Both the position numbers and the translations under genes were made by a program. DNA of 60,063 nt, from contig CAZNRY010000003.1 of assembly GCA_964575675.1 (NCBI GenBank), positions 1 to 60,063 on the forward strand. The letters run 5' to 3'. Shown here piece after piece: positions 49,633 to 56,511 of the stretch. This DNA is from CAZNRY01 sp964575675 (GTDB lineage: Bacteria > Eisenbacteria > RBG-16-71-46 > CAIMUX01 > VGJL01). A model generated the notes under the pieces. That model saw only the letters and a list, made by a program, of their open reading frames with translations, searched no databases and was not told the DNA's origin. The number at the start of each line of letters is the position of its first letter. Positions within the stretch are counted from its first letter, which is position 1.

Positions 49633-50550
49633 TTGAGTCAACAGGGCACGGTGATCCGAATCGAAGGGGCGGTAGCCGTCGTTCGCGTCGGCGGATCGGA
49701 CCGGAGGGCGGGGCTGCGCGGATTGATGAAGTCGGGTCCCAGGAGGACGACCCACCCGGTGACGACAGGGGACTTGGTCGAGCTCGAAGAGGACGCGCAC
49801 GGCTCCTGGACCATCGGCCGCGTGATCCCGCGGCGAAACCTGCTTGCGAGGATCGATTCGGGGGACCCGAGCCGCTGCCACATGCTCGCGGCCAACATCG
49901 ACCAGATCGTTTGCGTCCAGTCCTTCCAGGATCCGCCTCTCAATGTGAGAGCGCTCGATCGATTCCTCCTTCTCGCCGAATCGGCGCAAGTACCCGGAAT
50001 CGTGGTCGTCAACAAGCTCGATCTCCGCGCCGGACCTGAACGCGGCGAGCTGTCTCACTACCCATCGATCGGAATCCCCGTCCTCGAGACCTCCGCCCGA
50101 ACCGGACGGGGGATCGAGGAGCTCCGAACACTGCTCTTCCGTCGTGTGACCGTGCTCGTCGGGCCGTCGGGCGTCGGCAAGAGCAGCCTGCTGAACGCCG
50201 TAATCCCCCATCTCAACCTCCGCACGGGATCGATCAGCAGGGCCACGTCCAAAGGGGTCCACACGACCGTCCGTGTCGAATGGATCGATCTGGCATGTGG
50301 CGGCGTCGTGCTCGACACGCCGGGTCTGCGGGCGATCGCCCCATGGGGGATCGATGCCTCAAACCTGCCCATGGCGTTTCCGGAGCTCCGGGGTCTCGCC
50401 GGTGCATGCCGGTTTCTTGACTGCAGGCATCATCACGAACCGGAGTGCGCGGTGCGAACGGCGGTCGAGCATGGGCGCATCCCCGCCTTCCGCTACGACA
50501 GCTACATTCGAATCCTCGAGCTCATGAGCGAGCGGCCGGGCCGGAGGTAA
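49633..50550 (+). CDS. rsgA: Ribosome small-subunit biogenesis GTPase RsgA
   Basis: 305 residues from TTG 49633 (GAGAGGCGG upstream); GTG 49609 is an alternative. N-terminal OB fold (GTVIRIEGAVAVVRVGG); circularly permuted G domain with NKLD (127-130) before GPSGVGKS (177-184) and DTPG; C-terminal zinc knuckle CRFLDCRHHHEPEC. The enzyme checks late 30S maturation using GTP. Length and motifs are normal for the family. Confidence 0.95.
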   Translation: MSQQGTVIRIEGAVAVVRVGGSDRRAGLRGLMKSGPRRTTHPVTTGDLVELEEDAHGSWTIGRVIPRRNLLARIDSGDPSRCHMLAANIDQIVCVQSFQDPPLNVRALDRFLLLAESAQVPGIVVVNKLDLRAGPERGELSHYPSIGIPVLETSARTGRGIEELRTLLFRRVTVLVGPSGVGKSSLLNAVIPHLNLRTGSISRATSKGVHTTVRVEWIDLACGGVVLDTPGLRAIAPWGIDASNLPMAFPELRGLAGACRFLDCRHHHEPECAVRTAVEHGRIPAFRYDSYIRILELMSERPGRR

Positions 50551-50635
50551 GGGGGGCGCTTCGGGCGAGTTGGCGGGAGGAGTCGGTTCGAGCGATGCGG
50601 GACGGAGGAGGCGGTGGCTCTGGGGCTGCTTCTCT

Positions 50636-51253
50636 CTACCGATGGTGCCAGGTCTCGGCGACGAGGAGGGGCTCGCCGGGGTTGATCCGGGTAATGTAAA
50701 CGTCCCGATTGCCCCATCTGCGCGCCGTGGCCCCATCGTCGAACCAGATGTCGGCCTTGTGGGTCCATCGGGGGTGCATCGTGTCCTCCACGACATAGAT
50801 TCCCATCCCGGGAATCACGACCCGGTCGCCGAAGCTGAACGGAGCTCCCGGGGTGAAGTTGCGCAGTAGATCCCGCGAGAGGGCGATCGTGCCAGGGCGC
50901 GGCTGGCGGCTCACAGCCGTCAGAGGAGAATCCTCATCCACGCGTCCTTTCCCACTCGTGTAGCCGGTGACGGTTACCATGAGAAATCGGTGAGTGTCGC
51001 CCTTCGGCAAGCGCTCGACAATCATGGCCGTCGGAGCCTGGTTCGGTGTAACTGGTTCTGCAATCATGAGTTCAGGAACCGACACCTGAAGTGACCCAGG
51101 CGCGACACCCGTCGAGGAGACCGGTTCCGCGATCCCTGCGATCTGCGCGTCCAGGACCCGCACTCCTCCGATCAACCCGGCCAGACTCAGGATGACCGCC
51201 GCAGCCCTCACACCGCGCGGAAGTCGCCAGACCGGTTGGGCCATCTCCGTCAT
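50636..51253 (-). CDS. Membrane-anchored 3D-domain protein
   Basis: About 205 residues; start uncertain between ATG 51253 and ATG 51244. One N-terminal helix (about 12-32, AAAVILSLAGLIGGV), then a linker and the 3D domain (about 100-205) with its three aspartates in GMGIYVVEDT and KADIWFDDGATARRWGNRDVYI. The 3D domain is the double-psi barrel of MltA and of Gram-positive resuscitation-type proteins; it cleaves or binds peptidoglycan. The protein would face the periplasm. It is divergent from the agmatinase gene. Confidence 0.85.
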   Translation of the reverse strand: MTEMAQPVWRLPRGVRAAAVILSLAGLIGGVRVLDAQIAGIAEPVSSTGVAPGSLQVSVPELMIAEPVTPNQAPTAMIVERLPKGDTHRFLMVTVTGYTSGKGRVDEDSPLTAVSRQPRPGTIALSRDLLRNFTPGAPFSFGDRVVIPGMGIYVVEDTMHPRWTHKADIWFDDGATARRWGNRDVYITRINPGEPLLVAETWHHR

Positions 51254-51569
51254 TTCCTCTAACGTTAGAATATGCTGTAAGTTAGCCAGTCGGCGGAATT
51301 GTCCAAGGACCCAGTGGGGAACAGCGCTTCCGGTCCGGAGCGATCTGGAGAGACTCGGTCGCACGAGACTTCCTGTGGCCTCCCTGGGTAGCGGAGAAGG
51401 TGACGTCCAATGCCGGAACGCTATCGGAGCCCCCGGCGGGTGTCAAGTTCGCCGCCGAGCCTAAGGCGGCACGAAGCAGAGTCCGTGCTTGCGCGGCGCG
51501 CGCATCATCCGGTATCAGGGAGAAGCGATTCTTATCCCCATATCGGCGGGAGGACGATGGAGCATCACC
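51254..51569. other. Divergent intergenic region with a 12-bp palindrome
   Basis: 316 bases between the 3D-protein gene and the agmatinase gene. The perfect palindrome TCTAACGTTAGA (51258-51269) lies directly upstream of the minus-strand start and overlaps its ribosome site region, so it may be an operator or a translation-blocking hairpin. No convincing promoter pair found on either strand. Confidence 0.5.
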
Positions 51570-52472
51570 TTGCCATTTGCTGAGAGCTCTTGGGCCTTTG
51601 GCGGGATTCAAGTTCCCCGGCACGAAGCGCGGGCTGTCTTGCTCCCGGTGGCCTATGACCTGACGACCACCTATGGAACCGGCGCCAGGGGCGGGCCCCG
51701 CGCGCTCCTGGAAGCTTCCACCCACATGGAGCTCTTCGACGAAGAGCTCGGTTTCGCCCCCACCGATGTCGGCCTGCACACCACCGAGATCATCGAGCAG
51801 ATCGCCTCCGGGCCGGAGGGGATGGTCCGATGCGTCTCCGAGCTGGTGGGCGAGGTCCTCGACGAGGGGCGCTTCCCGATTCTCGTGGGCGGAGATCACA
51901 GCGTGACGATCGGCGCGTTCCTGGCCCTCGAGGAGAGGAAGAGGAAGGTGACCGTCCTCCACCTGGACGCGCACGCGGATCTTCGAGAGGAATACCAGGG
52001 AACCCCCTTCAGCCACGCCTGCGTCATGGCGAGGGGGCGCGAGCGGTTCCCCTGTGTGTCCGTCGGGATCCGAAGTCTGAGCGAGCCGGAATGGAACAGG
52101 GTTCAACACGACCGTTTGGCGATCTTCCCAGCCCGGCGCCTCAGGGAGGACCGGGAAGGGTTCCTCGCCGAGGTCGAACCGCTCCTCGCCCGACCGATCT
52201 ATCTGACGCTCGATCTCGACGTGTTGGATCCCTCGATCCTCCCTTCCACCGGCACGCCCGAACCGGGCGGCCTGACCTGGGAGGAGATTCTCTGGGTCGT
52301 TCGATCTCTCACGAGAGGGAAGGAAGTTGTGGGTTTCGACGTGATGGAGCTCTCGCCGATCCCGGGGTTCCGCGCCCCGGACTTCCTGGCGGCGAAGCTG
52401 CTGAACAAGATTCTTGGCTTTGCGTGTCCACTCGGTGCGGCCGCGTCGGGTCGCGCCCCTCATCACGGATAA
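51570..52472 (+). CDS. speB: Agmatinase / ureohydrolase family protein
   Basis: 300 residues from TTG 51570, which follows GGAG by 7 bases; an ATG at 51489 would add 27 residues not matching the family. Binuclear manganese ligands: His110 (GGDHS), Asp133, His135, Asp137 (DAHAD), Asp215 and Asp217 (LTLDLDVLDPS). The N-terminus YDLTTTYGTGARGGPRALLEAS is typical of agmatinases. It hydrolyses agmatine to putrescine and urea; arginase or guanidinobutyrase activity cannot be excluded. The two XRE-cupin regulators that follow are of the PuuR type seen with polyamine genes, supporting agmatinase. Confidence 0.9.
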   Translation: MPFAESSWAFGGIQVPRHEARAVLLPVAYDLTTTYGTGARGGPRALLEASTHMELFDEELGFAPTDVGLHTTEIIEQIASGPEGMVRCVSELVGEVLDEGRFPILVGGDHSVTIGAFLALEERKRKVTVLHLDAHADLREEYQGTPFSHACVMARGRERFPCVSVGIRSLSEPEWNRVQHDRLAIFPARRLREDREGFLAEVEPLLARPIYLTLDLDVLDPSILPSTGTPEPGGLTWEEILWVVRSLTRGKEVVGFDVMELSPIPGFRAPDFLAAKLLNKILGFACPLGAAASGRAPHHG

Positions 52473-52533
52473 GGACCATCGAGCGAAGACACCGTGCCAC
52501 CGGGTCCCGTACGAAGCGCGAGAGGATGGTCTG

Positions 52534-53103
52534 ATGATGACACAGGAGTCGATTAGCGTCGCTCTGGGCAAGCGGGTCCGACGGACCCGGCAGGAGAAGG
52601 GACTGACCCTCAAGCAGATCGAGGCGAAGGTGGGCGTGAGCGCGACCCACATCTCCGAGATCGAGAGGGGGAATACGTCGCCCACGGTCGGGGCGCTGGA
52701 GAAGATCGCCGAAGCCCTCGGGGTGCCGCCTTCCTACCTGATCGATCTGGCGCCCGCGCCCGGGCTCCGCGTTCTCCACGCCGAGGATCGAAGGGCGCTC
52801 TCGCTGAAAGGGGAATCGGTCGATTTCGATCCCCTGACCGATCGGTCGGCAGCCTCGGACATGTCGCTCTTCGTCTCGACGATCCGCTCGGACGGGCCGG
52901 TTGAGTACGCGCCGGGGCATCAAGGGGAGGAGTTCTGCTACGTCCTTGACGGCATCCTTGAGATCGTTGTCTGCGGCGCATCGCACGTGCTGCGGCGGGG
53001 CGATTCGATCCACTTCAAGGCGACGCAACCGCACCGGATTCGCAATCTCGCGGCGACGCCGAGTCGCGCGCTGTGGGCGGTCCGACCTCGGCTGTTCATC
53101 TGA
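52534..53103 (+). CDS. XRE-family regulator with cupin domain (PuuR-like), copy 1
   Basis: 189 residues; ATG 52534 with GAGAGG upstream. HTH residues 10-65 (LTLKQIEAKVGVSATHISEI), linker, and a cupin_2 sensor domain about 110-185 (GHQGEEFCYVLDGILEIVV, then GDSIHFKATQPHRIRN). This architecture belongs to PuuR/SinR-type repressors of small-molecule metabolism. It lies 61 bases after agmatinase and 22 bases before a second copy, as one transcription unit. Confidence 0.92.
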   Translation: MMTQESISVALGKRVRRTRQEKGLTLKQIEAKVGVSATHISEIERGNTSPTVGALEKIAEALGVPPSYLIDLAPAPGLRVLHAEDRRALSLKGESVDFDPLTDRSAASDMSLFVSTIRSDGPVEYAPGHQGEEFCYVLDGILEIVVCGASHVLRRGDSIHFKATQPHRIRNLAATPSRALWAVRPRLFI

Positions 53104-53125
53104 ATCGACGGCGGACGGAGGGGAA

Positions 53126-53716
53126 ATGATCTCGAAGGAGACGCTGGGATTTCGGGTCCGTGAGATCAGGCAACGCCGGAAAATGACGTTGAAGGACGTC
53201 GAATCCTCATCTGGTCTCTCCGCAACCCACATCTCGGAGATCGAGCGCGGCATGACCTCTCCCACAGTCGGCGCGCTGATCCGGATTGCGGGCGCGCTCG
53301 AGAAGGATCCGGGCTTCTTCATCGAGCCGCGCGAGCTCGACGAGGTCTGCGTGACCTCCAACGGGGACCGCCCCGCGGATCCGGCGATGGAGGGGGCAGC
53401 CCTCGCGGGGGGCACCTGCTGCAATCTGACCCGCGGGGTCCTGGGCGGGAGGATTTGGGTCCAGGAGCTGAGCCTGGACCCGGGGGGGACCGCGACGGTC
53501 GCCTGGCTCAGGGCGGGCGACGATGCGTGCTTCTACTGCGTGACCGGCGGCGCGGAGATCCGGATAGGCTCCGATGTTCTCGAGATGGGAACCGGGGATT
53601 CCGTCCACGGAGGGATCCCGGAGGTCCCCTTCCAGATCTGCGGACTGGAGTCGGGTTGTCGACTCCTCGTCATCGCGGATCGGACAGATGCGCGCCACCG
53701 CCGTCCTGCAACTTGA
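53126..53716 (+). CDS. XRE-family regulator with cupin domain, copy 2
   Basis: 196 residues; ATG with GGAGGGG upstream. HTH about 8-62 with a recognition stretch nearly the same as copy 1 (SATHISEIERGMTSPTVGAL), then a diverged cupin-like domain (about 95-185: WVQELSLDPGGTATVAWL). The cupin lacks the His residues of copy 1, having VTGGAEIRIGSDVLEMG, so it may not bind metal. The two copies could share an operator or form mixed dimers. Its 3' end overlaps the convergent mazG gene by 47 bases. Confidence 0.9.
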   Translation: MISKETLGFRVREIRQRRKMTLKDVESSSGLSATHISEIERGMTSPTVGALIRIAGALEKDPGFFIEPRELDEVCVTSNGDRPADPAMEGAALAGGTCCNLTRGVLGGRIWVQELSLDPGGTATVAWLRAGDDACFYCVTGGAEIRIGSDVLEMGTGDSVHGGIPEVPFQICGLESGCRLLVIADRTDARHRRPAT

Positions 53717-54494
53717 TTTGCCGCCAATGGGCTTCCATCACGTCGATGGAAGCCTTCCCAAGGTCGATCCCCTCAGCCTCGATGGAGCGCGCCATGGCAT
53801 TGAATCTCCTGCGGAATTTCTCCGTTGCGCAGATGAGGGTCGCTTCGGGATCCTGATCGAGATGGCGGGCGAGATTCACCAAAGCGAAGAAGAGGTCGCC
53901 AAGCTCCTCGCGGACGGCCGGAGAGTGCGGGGATTTACTGACCTCGCTGTTGAGTTCCTCGACCTCCTCGCGAATCTTCGGAATCACCTCGGCGGGAGCG
54001 GCCCAGTCGAAGCCGAACGCGGCGGCTCTCTCCTGGATCCTGCGGGCGCGCGACAGGGCGGGGATTCCGGCCGGGGCGGGAAGGATCACGTCGTCGTTCT
54101 TGGGGCGCTCGAGCCTCTTCCTCTGCTCCCAACGGGCAAATGCCTCGCCCCGCGTTCCGGCCCCCTCGCTGCCGAACACGTGGGGGTGCCGCCGGATCAG
54201 CTTCTCCTCGATCCCCTGCGCGGCCTCGGCAAGCGACACCCTGCCAGAATCCTCGAGGACCATCAAAAAGAAAATCCAGAGGTAGAGAGCGTCGCCGACC
54301 TCCTCCCGGAGTTTGGCGGGATCGCCGCACGCGAGGGCATCGAAGACCTCGTGGGTCTCCTCGATGAGGAATGGCGCGAGACTTTCCGGGGTTTGCGTGC
54401 GGTCCCAGGCGCAGCCGTCCGGCCCCTGGAGTACATTGCAAATGTCGACCAGGCGTCTCCATACATCGCGTCGATCAGGTTCGCTCGATGCCAT
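53670..54494 (-). CDS. mazG: Nucleoside triphosphate pyrophosphohydrolase MazG
   Basis: 274 residues from ATG 54494; the frame extends further but enters the cdd side. Two MazG folds: the first with CAWDRTQTPESLAPFLIEET, EETHEVFDA and EEVGDALYLW; the second with GFDWA, KIREEVEEL and EELGDLFFALVNLAR. MazG hydrolyses NTPs to NMP and pyrophosphate, cleaning the pool of abnormal nucleotides and affecting ppGpp. It is divergent from cdd with a 41-base gap; the start has no clear ribosome site and may be leaderless. Confidence 0.93.
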   Translation of the reverse strand: MASSEPDRRDVWRRLVDICNVLQGPDGCAWDRTQTPESLAPFLIEETHEVFDALACGDPAKLREEVGDALYLWIFFLMVLEDSGRVSLAEAAQGIEEKLIRRHPHVFGSEGAGTRGEAFARWEQRKRLERPKNDDVILPAPAGIPALSRARRIQERAAAFGFDWAAPAEVIPKIREEVEELNSEVSKSPHSPAVREELGDLFFALVNLARHLDQDPEATLICATEKFRRRFNAMARSIEAEGIDLGKASIDVMEAHWRQIKLQDGGGAHLSDPR

Positions 54495-54535
54495 GGACGG
54501 ACCATAACACGCACAGGCAAAGGAGTCCTTCAACG

Positions 54536-54943
54536 ATGAGCACCACCTCAAAGGCCGCTTCCGCGCAGACAATGGTCCGCGAGATCGCCTCGCGCGCGCA
54601 CGCCCCCTACTCGGGGTTCCGGGTCGGGGCCGTCCTCGAAGACCTGGACGGAAACTTGCACGCCGGGTGCAACGTCGAGAGCGCATCGATCGGCTTGTCG
54701 CTGTGCGCGGAGCGGGCGGCGCTCGCTGCGGCGTGGTCGTGCGGGATAAGGAGCTTCAAGCGCGTCTGGATATACACGCCGACCCCGGAGCCCACCCGTC
54801 CCTGCGGCGCCTGCAGGGAAATGCTCCTGCGGTGTGCGGGGGACATGGGCGTCGTCCTCCTGTGCGACGGCGAGTCGGTCGAGCGGACCCGGCTTGCGCG
54901 GCTGCTTCCCGGCGCGGCCCGGGAAGCCCGGAGGCGCCCATGA
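54536..54943 (+). CDS. cdd: Cytidine deaminase
   Basis: 135 residues; ATG 54536 with AAAGGAG. Zinc site Cys57-Ala-Glu59 (LCAERAAL) plus Cys90 and Cys93 (PCGACRE); substrate loop HAPYSGFRVGAVL and GCNVESASIGLSLC. This is the homotetrameric type of Gram-positive and many other bacteria. It converts (deoxy)cytidine to (deoxy)uridine. Its stop overlaps the next start (ATGA), so it feeds the nucleoside phosphorylase directly downstream. Confidence 0.95.
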   Translation: MSTTSKAASAQTMVREIASRAHAPYSGFRVGAVLEDLDGNLHAGCNVESASIGLSLCAERAALAAAWSCGIRSFKRVWIYTPTPEPTRPCGACREMLLRCAGDMGVVLLCDGESVERTRLARLLPGAAREARRRP

Positions 54944-56268
54944 GCGCGCCCTTCTCCGCCGTCCGGACGATTCTGCGCAAGCGGGAGGGGGGTATCCACC
55001 CGCCGGACGAGATCGAGGCGATGATCCGAGGCTTCGTCGGGGGGGCTGTCGCCGACTACCAGATGACCGCGTGGCTCATGGCGATCTTCTTTCGCGGGAT
55101 GAACACCTCCGAGACCGCGTGTCTGACGCGGGCGATGATCGGCTCCGGGAGTCGACTTCCCGAGTGGTCTCCCGGCGGAGCCGTCGTGGACAAGCACTCC
55201 ACCGGCGGGGTGGGAGACAAGGTCTCATTGGTCCTTGCGCCGATCGCGGCGGCATGCGGGCTTCGCGTTCCGATGATCTCCGGACGCGCGCTGGGCCACA
55301 CGGGGGGGACCCTCGACAAGCTGGAGGCAATCCCGGGCTATCGGGTCCGCCTTGAACCGGAGAGGTTCCGCGAGATTGTGGAGAGCGTCGGGTGCAGCAT
55401 TGCAGGCGCTTCTGAGGGCATCGTCCCCGCCGACCGGCGGATCTATGCGCTCCGCGATGTTTCGGGGATCGTCGAATCGCCACCTTTGATCGTCTCGAGC
55501 ATTCTCTCGAAGAAGGCCGCAGCCAGATTGAGCGGGCTCGTGTTGGACGTCAAGGTCGGCTCGGGCGGGTTCATGCCCACCAAGGCCGCGGCCCATCATC
55601 TTGCGGAGCTGCTCGTCGCCGCCGGCGCCGATCTCGGAATCCGTGTCGAGGCCTTCCTCACCTGGATGAACGATCCCCTGGGGTGGGCCGTCGGGAACGC
55701 CCTCGAGGCCGTCGAGTCGATTCGGTTCCTTCGAGGCGAGGAAGTGGCGCCCGACCTCGCAGAGGTGACCATCGAGCTCGCCTGCGCGATGCTGCGCGTG
55801 GGCGGAGAGGCGGACGGAGAGCAAGCTCGATCGCGGGGGATCGACGCCTGGCGATCCGGAAGGGCCCTCGAGAGGTTGGCGGCCATGATCGAGGCGCACG
55901 GCGGCGATCCGCGCGTGACCGACGATCCGGGGCTGCTTCCAAGCGCTCCCTGCATCCGTCCCCTGCGGTCGGAAACCGACGGATGGGTGGCAGGCATCGA
56001 TGCCCGCGCGGTCGGGGAGCTCGTCATCGACATGGGCGGTGGGCGGAGGCGCGTGGAAGACCCGATCGATCCTCGTGTCGGGGTCGTTCTCCGCGTTCCT
56101 CACGGCGCGCGGGTCGAGGCGGGCATGACGCTGGCCGAGCTCCACGTTGCCGATGGGATGGACACACGCGGGTTCGAGGAGAGGCTCGGCTCCGCGTTCC
56201 GATTCGATGAGCGCCGCCCCAGACGCCGGCAGGTCGTGCTCGATCACCTCGATGCGCAACCGAGCTAG
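54940..56268 (+). CDS. Pyrimidine-nucleoside / thymidine phosphorylase
   Basis: 442 residues. Family signature SGRALGHTGGTLDKLEAIPG, phosphate loop KHSTGGVGDKVSLVLAP and KSKK-like SSILSKKAAA; C-terminal alpha/beta domain (VEAGMTLAELHVADGM). It splits uridine, deoxyuridine or thymidine with phosphate to base and (deoxy)ribose-1-phosphate. Which nucleosides it accepts (DeoA or Pdp) cannot be told. Its stop codon (56266-56268) lies inside the left terminal repeat of the TIR element, so the last residues may have been altered by the insertion. Confidence 0.93.
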   Translation: MSAPFSAVRTILRKREGGIHPPDEIEAMIRGFVGGAVADYQMTAWLMAIFFRGMNTSETACLTRAMIGSGSRLPEWSPGGAVVDKHSTGGVGDKVSLVLAPIAAACGLRVPMISGRALGHTGGTLDKLEAIPGYRVRLEPERFREIVESVGCSIAGASEGIVPADRRIYALRDVSGIVESPPLIVSSILSKKAAARLSGLVLDVKVGSGGFMPTKAAAHHLAELLVAAGADLGIRVEAFLTWMNDPLGWAVGNALEAVESIRFLRGEEVAPDLAEVTIELACAMLRVGGEADGEQARSRGIDAWRSGRALERLAAMIEAHGGDPRVTDDPGLLPSAPCIRPLRSETDGWVAGIDARAVGELVIDMGGGRRRVEDPIDPRVGVVLRVPHGARVEAGMTLAELHVADGMDTRGFEERLGSAFRFDERRPRRRQVVLDHLDAQPS

Positions 56269-56452
56269 CCCGCATTTCTCACCACCGTTCGTCGCGAAAC
56301 GGCGTCAGATGGCTGTAGATGCAAGTCGCGCGATGCGAGGCGGACGCGGGCATACTCGCTGCAGTATGTCGAGGAGGCCGAGCAAGCGCGACGCCGCAGA
56401 TGCGGCCAGATGCGCCGTTGCAGCAGAATGCTGGTGAGAAATGCGGGCTAGC
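56264..56452 (+). mobile_element. 189-bp MITE-like element with 21-bp perfect TIRs
   Basis: The first 21 bases (56264-56284, beginning GCTAGCCCGCATTTC) are the exact reverse complement of the last 21 (56432-56452). There is no coding frame inside. It lies between convergent genes. Partial copies at 3715-3744 (left end) and 7416-7488 (right part, 69 of 73 identical) show that it is a dispersed repeat. No obvious target-site duplication was seen. It could be a non-autonomous transposon (MITE) or an RNA-structured intergenic repeat. Confidence 0.75.
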
Positions 56453-56511
56453 GGGGCGGCGGCGGCTCGCGACGGCACCCCGCACGGGACGCGAGCCCGG
56501 GGCCGATCCGG

